In this document: positions 39,458-48,229 of the stretch, in pieces
Position numbering within the stretch: the stretch's first letter is position 1
Layout of the letters: each line of letters starts with the position of its first letter
Assembly: GCF_900105685.1 (NCBI RefSeq)
Contig: NZ_LT629781.1
Span: 248,001 to 312,000, forward strand
Length of the DNA stretch: 64,000 bases
Direction of reading: 5' to 3'
Source: Verrucomicrobium sp. GAS474
GTDB lineage: Bacteria > Verrucomicrobiota > Verrucomicrobiia > Methylacidiphilales > GAS474
The notes under the pieces: generated by a model
What the model was told of the DNA's origin: nothing
Databases searched by the model: none
What the model saw: the letters and a program-made list of their open reading frames with translations, nothing else
Made by a program: the position numbers and the translations under genes

Positions 39458-39660
39458 TTCCCAGGGCTCGGCCCTCATCGGGGTTAGATCCAGCGGAGTA
39501 GAGCGGGCTTATTGGAAGATAGGCCTCTGGGGTGCGCTCCGTCTACACCAAGGCCTATCAGACGGGGAGGTGCAGGAGGGGCGAAGCCCCTCTTGCATCT
39601 TTAAACGCGCGGGTTACATCCACCAGTACAGGGCCATGTACCCCGTCCCGAAGGGCTGCC
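39458..39660 (+). repeat. Structured intergenic repeat, copy 5
   Basis: Shares GGGTTAG and AGCxGAGTA with copy 1, AGGCCTAT with copy 3, the hairpin AGGAGGGGC-GAA-GCCCCTCTT (39574-39594), GCATCTTTAAA with copy 3, GGGTTACATCCACC, GTACAGGG and CCCGAAGGGC with copy 2. The loop of the main hairpin is GAA rather than AAA. It fills the 275-nt gap between the convergent galT and the NagB-LmbE gene. Confidence 0.7.
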
Positions 39661-39679
39661 CCTCCCCTTCGCGCCCCCC

Positions 39680-41608
39680 CTACGCCCACGCCGCGAACGT
39701 CTCCACCGCCTCGTACTCCGGCAGGCCGAGGAAATTGTAATCCTCCGCCGCCGCGCGGGTCCGCTCCTCGGCGCGTTGCCAGAATTCCCGCGTGTCGGCC
39801 CCCATGAAGAGGGCCTGATCCTTCTGGGTCTCGTGCTTGAAGATCGCCTGCCGCTTGCGGACGACCTCGTCGGGGCTCAGCGGGACGGCCATCGCAACCT
39901 GGTGGATCGGCCACGCCGCCCACGCCCCGCGATAGAGCCACTTCCCGCACCCGGCGACCCACGGGGACCCGGCGGCGGCGCACTGGGCGAGGGCCTTCCG
40001 GACCCCCTCCAGGCACATCCGGTGGGTGCCGTGCGGGTCGGCGAGGTCGCCCGCCGCGTAGAGCTGGTCGGGCTTGATCTCTTCCAGCAGGGCGACGAGG
40101 AGCGCGACGTCCTCCCCGCCGAGGGGGGCGCGCTGGACGAGGCCGGTCTCGTAGAACGGCATCTCGAGGAAATGGAGGTTCTCCATCGGCACCCCGCAGC
40201 GCCGGGCCGAGGCCCGCGCCTCCGATTTGCGGATCAGCGCCTTCAGCCGCCGCGCGTTGGCGGGCTCGTCGACCCCCGCGGGGAGGATCGCCCCCGACTC
40301 GGTCAGCGTGTCCCGGACGAATTCCATGTGCCGCTGGAGCGCCTCGTCGGAGACGGCGTTGCTCCCGCTGACGTGGTAGGCGATGTGGACGTCGTGGCCC
40401 TGCTCGACGAGGCGGATCACCGTCCCGCCCATCGAGATCACGTCGTCGTCGGGATGGGGGGAGAAGACGACGATCTTCTTCGGGAAGCGTTGGCCCTGGC
40501 TGCCCGAGCCGCGCAGGGGGGGCGACTGCCCCTCGCGCTCGATCCGTTCCGGCGGCTTCCCGCCGGGCCAGCCGGTGATCGTGTCCTGGAGGCGGTAGAA
40601 GACCTTCCGGTTGATCTCGTAGGCCGAGCCGTAGCGGGGCTGGGCGACGAGGTCGCGGAGGCCGCCCGCGTTGTAGTCGTCGCCGGTCAGCTTCAGGATC
40701 GCCTTGTTCCGCTCGCGGGCGAGCCAGACGACGGCCTGGCAGACGAGGCGGTCGTCCCATTCGAGCATGCCGTCCTTGCCCTCCGAGGAGGCGTCGACGA
40801 CCCACGGCGTCCGGACGCGGGTGAGGTCGGAGGCGGCGGCGGGATCGAGGAGGACGAGGACGTCGTCGTGCTCCTGGAGGAAGGTCGAGGGGACCTCGGC
40901 CCGCATCTCGCCCTCCAGCGCCTCGCGGATGATCGGGGCCTTGTGCTCGCCGAAGGCGAGGAGGAGGACGCGCCGGGCGCCGAGGATCGTCCGGATGCCC
41001 ATCGTGATCGCGCGGCGGGGGACGGCCTGGAGGCCGCCGAAGTTCGAGGCCGCGTCGAGGCGGGTGAGCGGGTCGAGGGAGATGAGCCGCGTCCTGGAGC
41101 GGCGGAGGCTCCCCGGCTCGTTGAAGCCGATGTGGCCGGTCCGCCCGATGCCGAGGATCTGGAGGTCGAGGCCGCCCGCCTGCTCGATCGCCTTGTCGAA
41201 GGCGGCGCAGGCGGCGGGGACCTCCTCCATCGATACGGTGCCGCTCGGGACGTGGGTGTTCGCCGGGACGATATCGACGTGGGAGAAGAAGTGCTCCTCC
41301 ATGAAGGCCCGGTAGCTCTGGGGATTCTCCGGCCCCATCGGGTAGTACTCGTCGAGGTTGAAGGTGATGACGTTGGCGAAGCTGAGGCCCTCCTCCTTGT
41401 GGAGGCGGATCAACTCGCGATAGACCCCGACCGGCGTCGAGCCGGTGGCGAGGCCGAGGACGCAGGGGCGGCCCTCCTCCTCCCGCGCCCGGATCAGCCC
41501 GGCGATCTCCTGGGCGGCCGCCGCCGAGGCCTCGGCGGCGCCGGGGAAGATGCGGAACGGCATTTTCTCGAAACGGAAATCGACGATGGAATCAGGTTTG
41601 ATCTTCAT
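39680..41608 (-). CDS. NagB-like domain fused to LmbE/PIG-L deacetylase-like domain
   Basis: A 642-residue two-domain protein. Residues 1-280 resemble glucosamine-6-phosphate deaminase: LATGSTPVGVYRELIRLHK, FNLDEYYPM (catalytic Asp equivalent) and GIGRTGHIGFNEPGS. The last has Thr where classical NagB has the second catalytic Asp. Residues about 360-600 form an LmbE/PIG-L domain with FSPHPDDDVISMGG and DLADPHGTHRMC (zinc ligands), a fold that removes N-acetyl groups from sugars. The combination suggests sequential processing of an N-acetylglucosamine derivative, but which steps survive is unknown. Start at ATG 41608 (MKIKPDSIVDFR). It lies downstream of a TPR gene (35-nt gap) in the uvrA operon. 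Confidence 0.82.
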   Translation of the reverse strand: MKIKPDSIVDFRFEKMPFRIFPGAAEASAAAAQEIAGLIRAREEEGRPCVLGLATGSTPVGVYRELIRLHKEEGLSFANVITFNLDEYYPMGPENPQSYRAFMEEHFFSHVDIVPANTHVPSGTVSMEEVPAACAAFDKAIEQAGGLDLQILGIGRTGHIGFNEPGSLRRSRTRLISLDPLTRLDAASNFGGLQAVPRRAITMGIRTILGARRVLLLAFGEHKAPIIREALEGEMRAEVPSTFLQEHDDVLVLLDPAAASDLTRVRTPWVVDASSEGKDGMLEWDDRLVCQAVVWLARERNKAILKLTGDDYNAGGLRDLVAQPRYGSAYEINRKVFYRLQDTITGWPGGKPPERIEREGQSPPLRGSGSQGQRFPKKIVVFSPHPDDDVISMGGTVIRLVEQGHDVHIAYHVSGSNAVSDEALQRHMEFVRDTLTESGAILPAGVDEPANARRLKALIRKSEARASARRCGVPMENLHFLEMPFYETGLVQRAPLGGEDVALLVALLEEIKPDQLYAAGDLADPHGTHRMCLEGVRKALAQCAAAGSPWVAGCGKWLYRGAWAAWPIHQVAMAVPLSPDEVVRKRQAIFKHETQKDQALFMGADTREFWQRAEERTRAAAEDYNFLGLPEYEAVETFAAWA

Positions 41609-41643
41609 GGCTGAAAAAAAGGAAGGGGTGGCGCGGCTGGTCA

Positions 41644-44424
41644 TCAGGGCGTCCCGTTCCCCGCCGCCGACGGAGCGGGAGGGGAGGCCGGAGCCGAAGC
41701 GGGAGCGGAAGTCGCCGCGGGCGCCGACGCGTCGGGATCGTCGTCGTAGAGGAAGTGTTCCCGCCGCAGCTTCATGAGGGCGTCGCGGAACTCGGCCTGG
41801 TTCGGCCCGCCGAGGGCCTCGAGGCGGCGGTAGAGGTCGGCGGCGGCGCGCCAGTTCTCCTGACGACGCCGGAGGTCGGCGGCGTCGATCCCGGCCTTGG
41901 TCCGCCAGAGGATCTCGGGCGGCGTCCCGGCGGGGGGCGCGGTCCCGCCCGGCATCGTCTGGCCGTTGAGGACCGAGAGGTAGAGGGTGAGCGCGTCGTC
42001 GATCCGGTTCAGTTTCTCGAAGCACTTCCCGCGGGCGTAGGCCGCCTCGTTGCGCTGGGAGAAATCGCCCTGCGTCCCGTTCAGCAGCGTGCCGTAGGTC
42101 GAGGCGGCCTGCTCGTAGCGGGTCGAGTCGTTGCCGCCGAGGGCGTAGAGGGCGTTTCCCTTGCGGAGCGTCGCGGTGACGAAGAGGGGGCCGCTCTTCT
42201 CGGTCCCCAGGACGGCGTCGAAGAGGGCGATGGCGTTCGTGTACTTCCCCTGCAGGTGGTAGGCGAGGCCCTGGAGGAGCCGCGCCGCCGCCTTGCGCGG
42301 GGAGGAGTCGGGGATCTTCTCGAGGATCTGGATCGCCGTGGCGTAGTCCTTCAGCTTCAGCGCCGATTCCCCGGCGAAATAGAGCGCCTCGGGGAGGAGC
42401 GGGCTGTCGGGATAGTTCTTCGCCATCGCCTCGAAGTGGGTCTGGGCGCTGGCGTAGTCCTGCTGCTGGTGGAAGAACTCGGCGGCGGTGAAGAGGATCG
42501 CGGCGGCCTCGGGGCTCTTGTCGAAGCGGCGGGCGAGGGCGAGGAGCTGCTCCCGGGCCTGCTCCGAGGTGATCTTCCCCGCCTCGTATCCGACCATCAC
42601 CCAGGCATAGGCCGCCTCGGCGACGCGGGGGTCGTCGGGGAACTCGGTCGCGATCCGGTTGTAGAGGGCGAGGGCGTCGTCGGTCTTCCCCGCCGCCCGC
42701 TCGAGGTCGGCGAGGCGGAGGAGGAGGAGCGGCTTCTGCGCCTTGAAGAGCGTCGTGACATCGCCCGGGGCCTTGCTGTCGGCCTTGTCGAGGGCGTCGC
42801 GATAGGCCGCGCGGGCCTCGTCGGTCTTCCCCGCCTTTTGGTAGAGCGCCGCCTTCTCCAGCACCACGCGGACGGCGAGGGAACTCGCGGGGAAGGCCTT
42901 CGCGAAGTCGCCCTCGCTCGCCAGGAAGCCGGGGAGGTCGCCCGTCCGGGCCTCGCTGAGGAGGAGGTTGAAGAGGGCCTTCTCCGTCGTCGCCGACGAG
43001 GTCCCCGCGCCGGGGGCGGCAGCCTTCCGGTAGAGGTCGGCGGCCTTCGCGTAGTCCCCCTTGGCGAAGTAGATCTCGGCCGCCTTGAACTGCGCCTCCC
43101 GGGCGAGCGCGATCGAACCGCCGTCGCCGGAGCCCGAACCGCCCTGCACCGCATCGACGCAATTCTGGAGCGCGGCGAGGGCCTGGTCGGGCTTTCCCGT
43201 GTCGGCATAGAGCTGGCCGAGGCGGGAGTAGGCGTCGGCCCGCCAGATCGTCTGCGGGTAGGCCGTGAGGAGCGCCTCGAAGGTCTGGATCGCGTCGGCG
43301 GGGGTGTTCGCCTCGGCCTGGCTCGAGGCGATGGCGAAGAGCGCCGCCGAGGCGGTGACGGGCGATTTCTCGTTCTTGGCGAAGTCGCGGAGCGTCCCCT
43401 GCGCCTCGGGGAGCCGCTGGAGCGCCGCCGCGCTGCGGAGGTAGAGGCGGAAGGCGGCGAGCTTCTCCGGCTCGGCCTGGGTGAGGCGGAACGCCTTGTC
43501 GAAGGCCGTCATCGCCTTCGCGTGGTCGCCCGTCTTCTGGTAGGCGCTCCCGAGGTCGAACCACGATCCGGCGACGAGGGGCTGCGGGAAGGCCTTCGGG
43601 CTGTCGACGACACGGCGGAAGAAGCCGATCGCCTCGGCGCTCTTCCCCTGGAGCAGCGCCAGCTCCCCGCGCCAGTAATCGGCCTCGAAGGCCGTCGCCG
43701 AGGCGGGCTTCACCTTCCGCGCCGCGAGGGCGTCGAGGGTCGCCACGGCGGCGTCGAGGTGGTTGTCGGCGATCTCGATCTTCGTGAGGACGAGGGCCGC
43801 CTTCTCCCCGCTCTCCGTCGGCGGCTGCGCCTGCATCAGCGAGGCGAGGAGCGCGCGGGCGTCCTTCCCGTTCCCCTCCTTGTAGAGGACCCAGGCGAGG
43901 CCGAGCTGCCCCTGGCCGGAGACCGCCTCCGGCGCGGCGGCGTAGCGGGCAAGGAGATCGCGGTATCCCTTCTCCGCCTCGGGCCAGTTCGCCTGTGCCG
44001 CGAGCGTCTCCGCCCGCCAGAAGACGAACGAGGGGGCGAGCGCATCGGGCGCGTCGGGGGAGGAGGAAAAGACGGCGAGCGCCGGCCCGTATTGGCCGAG
44101 GAAATAAAGGGCGCGGCCCTGGAGGAAGAGGACGTTGAACCGGAGCGGGCTCTTCGGGGTCTTCTGGAGGAACCCCTTCGCCCCCGCATTGACCTTGTCG
44201 AAGAGCCCCGCGTCGAAGGCCCCCTGGAGGTCGGAAGACGCGCGGACCTCGTCGTCGGAAGGGGCCGAGGCGGGGGCGGGAGTGAGAGCCGCCGAGGAGG
44301 CCGGGGTGGCGGGAGCCGGGGCCGGAGCTGCCGGAGGCGCGGGGGGAGTCGCCGCCCCGGCGGAAACAACGGCTCCCAGAAAGAGGAGCGGGAGCAAGCG
44401 GAGGCGGAAAAAATCGAAACGCAC
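41644..44424 (-). CDS. Large exported TPR-repeat protein
   Basis: A 926-residue protein. I chose GTG at 44424 because it gives a proper signal peptide (MRFDFFRLRLLPLLFLGAVV) instead of a longer arginine-rich reading through the uvrA end. After a Pro/Ala linker (about 35-65) the protein is almost entirely helical tandem repeats of 30-40 residues with TPR pattern, e.g. GRALYFLGQYGPALAVFSSS, GSAYQKTGDHAKAMTAFDKA, GQLYADTGKPDQALAALQNC and ALYFAGESALKLKDYATAIQ. TPR arrays mediate protein complexes; in the periplasm they often organise outer-membrane or polysaccharide machinery. It is 11 nt after uvrA and 35 nt before the NagB fusion. Partners unknown. Confidence 0.75.
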   Translation of the reverse strand: MRFDFFRLRLLPLLFLGAVVSAGAATPPAPPAAPAPAPATPASSAALTPAPASAPSDDEVRASSDLQGAFDAGLFDKVNAGAKGFLQKTPKSPLRFNVLFLQGRALYFLGQYGPALAVFSSSPDAPDALAPSFVFWRAETLAAQANWPEAEKGYRDLLARYAAAPEAVSGQGQLGLAWVLYKEGNGKDARALLASLMQAQPPTESGEKAALVLTKIEIADNHLDAAVATLDALAARKVKPASATAFEADYWRGELALLQGKSAEAIGFFRRVVDSPKAFPQPLVAGSWFDLGSAYQKTGDHAKAMTAFDKAFRLTQAEPEKLAAFRLYLRSAAALQRLPEAQGTLRDFAKNEKSPVTASAALFAIASSQAEANTPADAIQTFEALLTAYPQTIWRADAYSRLGQLYADTGKPDQALAALQNCVDAVQGGSGSGDGGSIALAREAQFKAAEIYFAKGDYAKAADLYRKAAAPGAGTSSATTEKALFNLLLSEARTGDLPGFLASEGDFAKAFPASSLAVRVVLEKAALYQKAGKTDEARAAYRDALDKADSKAPGDVTTLFKAQKPLLLLRLADLERAAGKTDDALALYNRIATEFPDDPRVAEAAYAWVMVGYEAGKITSEQAREQLLALARRFDKSPEAAAILFTAAEFFHQQQDYASAQTHFEAMAKNYPDSPLLPEALYFAGESALKLKDYATAIQILEKIPDSSPRKAAARLLQGLAYHLQGKYTNAIALFDAVLGTEKSGPLFVTATLRKGNALYALGGNDSTRYEQAASTYGTLLNGTQGDFSQRNEAAYARGKCFEKLNRIDDALTLYLSVLNGQTMPGGTAPPAGTPPEILWRTKAGIDAADLRRRQENWRAAADLYRRLEALGGPNQAEFRDALMKLRREHFLYDDDPDASAPAATSAPASAPASPPAPSAAGNGTP

Positions 44425-44435
44425 CGACGAAAACG

Positions 44436-47330
44436 TTAGCGTCCCCTCCCGGCAGGGGAAAGGACGGTTTTCAGATAATGGCCGGTCCGGCTCTCCGGGT
44501 TCGCGGCGATGTCCTCGGGGGTGCCGGTGGCGACGATCTTCCCGCCCGCCTTCCCCCCCTCGGGGCCGAGGTCGATGACGTAATCGGCGCACTTGATGAG
44601 GTGGAGGTTGTGCTCGATCACGATGAGGGTGTTCCCCGCGTCGCGGAGCTTCCCGAGGACGGCGAGGAGGAGCTCGATGTCGGCCCAATGGAGGCCGGTC
44701 GTCGGCTCGTCGAGGAGGTAGACGGTCCGCCCCGTCGCCTTCTTCGCCAGCTCGGCGGCCAGCTTGATCCGCTGCGCCTCACCGCCGGAGAGGGTCGTCC
44801 CCTGCTGGCCGAGGCGGATGTAGCCGAGGCCGACCGAGGCGAGGGCCTCGAGCTTGTCGCCGACGGCGGGGATGTTGCGGAAAAGGGCGAGGCCGTCGTC
44901 GACCGTCATCTCGAGGACGTCGGCGATCGTCCGCCCCTTGTAGGTGATCTCGAGCGTCTCCCGGTTGAAGCGCCGCCCGTTGCAGACCTCGCAGGGAACG
45001 TAGACGGGGGGGAGGAAATTCATCTCGATCACCGTCATCCCGCCCCCCTCGCAATGCTCGCACCGGCCCCCGGCGACGTTGAAGCTGAAGCGCCCCGCGC
45101 CGTAGCCCCGGACGCGCGAGGAGGGGAGCTGGGCGAAGAGGTCGCGGATGCCGTTGAACGCGCCGGTGTAGGTCAGCGGATTCGAGCGCGGCGTCCGCCC
45201 GATGGGCGATTGGTCGATCTCGACGACCTTGTCGAGGAAGTCGACCCCCTCGATCCGGTCGTGGAGGCCGGGGCGCTCCTTCGAGCCGTGGAAGTGGCGG
45301 AAGAGGGCGCGGGAGAGGACGTCGTTGACGAGGGTGCTCTTCCCCGAGCCGCTGACCCCGGTGACGCAGGTGAAGAGGCCGAGGGGGAAGGCGGCGTCGA
45401 CGTTCTTCAGGTTGTTCTCCCGCGCCCCGATCACCTTCAGCCACGGATTGCCCGGGCGGGGCTGGACGCGGGCCTTCGGCACCTCGATCCGGTCCCGGCC
45501 CGAGAGGTAGCGGCCGGTCAGCGACTTCTCGTTCGCCTCGACTTCGGCCACCGTCCCGGCCGCGACGACCTGCCCGCCCCGGACCCCGGCGTAGGGGCCG
45601 AGGTCGACGAGGTAGTCGGCGGCGCGGATCGTGTCGTCGTCGTGCTCGACGACGACGAGGCTGTTCCCGAGGTCGCGCAGCTGCCGGAGGACGGCGAGGA
45701 GCCGGTCGTTGTCCCGCTGGTGGAGGCCGATGCTCGGCTCGTCGAGGATGTAGAGGACTCCTGTCAGCTGGGAGCCGATCTGGGAGGCGAGCCGGATCCG
45801 CTGCGATTCGCCGCCCGAGAGGGTCCCGCTCTCGCGGTTCAGCTCCAGGTAGCCGAGGCCGACCTCGACGAGGAACTTCAGGCGGCCCTTCAGCTCCCGG
45901 ACGATGTCGCGCCCGATCTTTTCCTGCGCGGCCGTGAAGGTCTTCTCCAGCCGCGTGACGAAGCGGAAGGCGGCCTCGACCGAGAGGCGGCAGAGCTGGT
46001 CGATGTTGAGGACCTCCGGCGGGGAGGCCGAGAGGGGGCCGGCGGCGGCGAGCGTCACCGCCAGCACCTCCTTCTTCAGCCGCGCCCCGTGGCACGCCTC
46101 GCAGGTCTCCCGCGACATGAAGCGGGCGAGCCGCTGCCGCGTCAGCTCGCTCTCGCTCTCGCGGTAGAGCCGGGCCAGCTGGGGGAGGACCCCCTCGAAC
46201 GGCTTCTCCGTGCTTTTCTTCCCGATGGCGAAGGGGATCACCTCCTCGCCCGAACCGTGGAGCATCGTGTTGCGGAACGCCTCAGGCGTCTCCTCCCACT
46301 TCCGGTCCATGAGCTGGCCGAGGCCGTAATGGGAGGCGACGGCGGCGAGCTGCGCCTTGTAAATGGCGGCCATCCCGGCGTTCCCCCGCTTCCAGGGGGC
46401 GATCGGCATCTCCTCGAGCGTCGCCGCCGGATCGGGGACGACCAGCTCGGGATCGAAGACCTGGCCGACGCCGAGGCCGTGGCAGACCGGGCAGGCGCCC
46501 TGCGGGCTGTTGAAGGAGAAATGGCGGGGCGTCATCTCCTCGAAGTGGGCCCCCGTCTCGGGGTCGAAGTTCCGGTTGCTGGAGCGCCATTCCCGCGTCT
46601 TCCCGTCGGCGTCGTGCCGCAGGACGACGACGATCCCGCGCCCCTCGCGGAGCGCCGTCTCGAGCGATTCGGCGACCCGCTGCCGCGCCCCGGGCGTCAC
46701 CTTCACCCGATCGATCACCGCCTCGATGGTGTGGTGCTTGTTCCGGTCGAGGCCGGTCACGTTCTCGATCTCGGTGATCGCCCCGTCGATCCGGGCGCGG
46801 ACGTAGCCGTCGCGCTTCATCTTCTCGACGATGTCGCGGAACTCCCCCTTCTGGTCGAGGATCAGCGGGGCGAGGAGCTGGACCGGCGTCCCCTCGGGAA
46901 GGGCCAGCACCCGGTCGGCGATCTGCTGGACCGTCTCCCGCTTCAGCGGCTTCCCCGTCTCCGGATGATGGGCCGTCCCGAGGTGGGCGAAGAGGAGCCG
47001 GAGGAAGTCGTAGATCTCGGTCGTCGTCGCCACCGTCGAGCGCGGGTTGCCGCCCGAGGTCCGCTGCTCGATCGCGATGGCGGGGGAGAGCCCCTCGATG
47101 TAGTCGACGTCGGGCTTCTCCAGCTGGTCGAGGAACTGGCGCGCGTAGACCGAGAGGGACTCCACGTAACGCCGCTGCCCCTCGGCATAGAGCGTGTCGA
47201 AGGCGAGCGACGACTTCCCCGAGCCGCTGACCCCGGTGAAGACGACGAGCTTCCCCCGGGGAATCGTCACCGAGACGTTCTTCAGGTTGTGCTGGCGGGC
47301 GCCCCCGATGCGGATTTCGTTCACGGACAT
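44436..47330 (-). CDS. uvrA: Excinuclease ABC subunit A
   Basis: A 964-residue nucleotide-excision-repair ATPase. Walker [17 protein letters not shown] (about 31-46) and a second [16 protein letters not shown] start two ABC modules with signatures [17 protein letters not shown] and [17 protein letters not shown]. Zinc-binding Cys motifs are [23 protein letters not shown] and CEVCNGRR. The segment [11 protein letters not shown]-type ([20 protein letters not shown]) is characteristic. The start at ATG 47330 ([19 protein letters not shown]) matches the usual N-terminus; an upstream in-frame ATG gives an atypical extension. It is first in a minus-strand run with the TPR protein and the NagB-LmbE fusion. 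Confidence 0.97.
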   Translation of the reverse strand: MSVNEIRIGGARQHNLKNVSVTIPRGKLVVFTGVSGSGKSSLAFDTLYAEGQRRYVESLSVYARQFLDQLEKPDVDYIEGLSPAIAIEQRTSGGNPRSTVATTTEIYDFLRLLFAHLGTAHHPETGKPLKRETVQQIADRVLALPEGTPVQLLAPLILDQKGEFRDIVEKMKRDGYVRARIDGAITEIENVTGLDRNKHHTIEAVIDRVKVTPGARQRVAESLETALREGRGIVVVLRHDADGKTREWRSSNRNFDPETGAHFEEMTPRHFSFNSPQGACPVCHGLGVGQVFDPELVVPDPAATLEEMPIAPWKRGNAGMAAIYKAQLAAVASHYGLGQLMDRKWEETPEAFRNTMLHGSGEEVIPFAIGKKSTEKPFEGVLPQLARLYRESESELTRQRLARFMSRETCEACHGARLKKEVLAVTLAAAGPLSASPPEVLNIDQLCRLSVEAAFRFVTRLEKTFTAAQEKIGRDIVRELKGRLKFLVEVGLGYLELNRESGTLSGGESQRIRLASQIGSQLTGVLYILDEPSIGLHQRDNDRLLAVLRQLRDLGNSLVVVEHDDDTIRAADYLVDLGPYAGVRGGQVVAAGTVAEVEANEKSLTGRYLSGRDRIEVPKARVQPRPGNPWLKVIGARENNLKNVDAAFPLGLFTCVTGVSGSGKSTLVNDVLSRALFRHFHGSKERPGLHDRIEGVDFLDKVVEIDQSPIGRTPRSNPLTYTGAFNGIRDLFAQLPSSRVRGYGAGRFSFNVAGGRCEHCEGGGMTVIEMNFLPPVYVPCEVCNGRRFNRETLEITYKGRTIADVLEMTVDDGLALFRNIPAVGDKLEALASVGLGYIRLGQQGTTLSGGEAQRIKLAAELAKKATGRTVYLLDEPTTGLHWADIELLLAVLGKLRDAGNTLIVIEHNLHLIKCADYVIDLGPEGGKAGGKIVATGTPEDIAANPESRTGHYLKTVLSPAGRGR

Positions 47331-47445
47331 GGTACTTGGAGGGAAGAGGTCGAAACCGTTAGCATCGCCCATTTCTCAGTCGGGGGCAACAGGGAGACGG
47401 GAGAAATGCGGCTGAGGATTCGGCTCCCGCCCATTCCTCTCCCCT

Positions 47446-47832
47446 TCATTCCATTCGCTCCCGCACCCGCGCCAACGTCGCGTCCCGATCAAGACGGCTC
47501 GCCGCCACATCGAGAACCAGTTCTTCCCACTCCGGCCCGTCCGCCTTCGTTTGCAGCCCATTGAGACGGAGGAAAACGATGCAGGAGACGAGCGCGACCC
47601 GCTTGTTCCCATCGATGAAGGCGCGGTTCCGGCACAGATAGAACAAATAAGCCGCGGCGATTTCGACCGGATCGGTGAAAAGCAGCTTCCCGCCCATGCT
47701 TGCCTGAGGCGCGTGAACCGCCGATTCCAACAAGTTCCCGTCCCGGATCCCCGCCGCCCCGCCATGCTCCTCCAAAACGGAGGCGTGAATCTCGAGGACT
47801 TGCGCGACCGTGAGATAAATCCAGTCGGCCAC
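47446..47832 (-). CDS. Doc-like death-on-curing toxin with altered motif
   Basis: A 128-residue Fic/Doc-fold protein. The motif region reads NRAFIDGNKRVAL, matching the Doc pattern H-x-F-x-D-G-N-K-R except that the first His is Arg. The rest is well conserved (ALVSCIVFLRLNGLQ follows). Doc toxins phosphorylate EF-Tu using the motif His; loss of it could mean a weakened or altered toxin. It lies 3 nt downstream of an AbrB-type antitoxin gene on the same strand, as in phd-doc-like modules but with an AbrB partner. Start MADWIYLTVAQ. Confidence 0.78.
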   Translation of the reverse strand: MADWIYLTVAQVLEIHASVLEEHGGAAGIRDGNLLESAVHAPQASMGGKLLFTDPVEIAAAYLFYLCRNRAFIDGNKRVALVSCIVFLRLNGLQTKADGPEWEELVLDVAASRLDRDATLARVRERME

Positions 47833-47835
47833 GGC

Positions 47836-48063
47836 CTAGGCGAGCTTCTTGAGCGTCGTCTTGTAATCCCGCACCACGCCCCGGACCGTCTCGGTGAACT
47901 TCTCCGGGCTGACTTGGGGACGAATCGGCGAGAGCGTGATCGTCCCTCCCTCATGGACCTCGATATTCACCTGATCCCCCGCCTTGAGGTGGGTCAGTTC
48001 GAGCAGAGCGGCGTCGAAGATGATGCCCTGCGAGTTACCGATGCGGGAGATCGTCTTGACCAT
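47836..48063 (-). CDS. AbrB/MazE-type antitoxin of the Doc module
   Basis: A 75-residue protein. The N-terminal 45 residues (MVKTISRIGNSQGIIFDAAL, then the hydrophobic strands to HEGGTITLSP) form the looped-hinge AbrB/MazE DNA-binding fold. The C-terminal helix (PEKFTETVRGVVRDYKTTLK) probably covers the toxin. It is first in the operon, followed after 3 nt by the Doc-like gene. Upstream on the minus strand an AT-rich stretch with TATAAC around 48075-48085 could be its -10 element. Autorepression is expected from the family. Confidence 0.8.
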   Translation of the reverse strand: MVKTISRIGNSQGIIFDAALLELTHLKAGDQVNIEVHEGGTITLSPIRPQVSPEKFTETVRGVVRDYKTTLKKLA

Positions 48064-48229
48064 ATGTAAAACTTAGTTATACACCCAGCCCAAGTCAAGT
48101 CCGCCCCATTCCGGCCCTCCCACGGGAAAGACATCCTTGCCACCTTCCCCCGTGTAACCCATACTGCCGCACCCCAGCTTCCAGAGAAAAAGTGTCATTT
48201 TAGCCGTTTTTGAGTCGTTCGATCCCCCT

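Noticed and set aside
48064-48229. trp attenuator before trpE
   Set aside because: No leader peptide with tandem Trp codons and no alternative terminator hairpin were found in the 166-nt gap.
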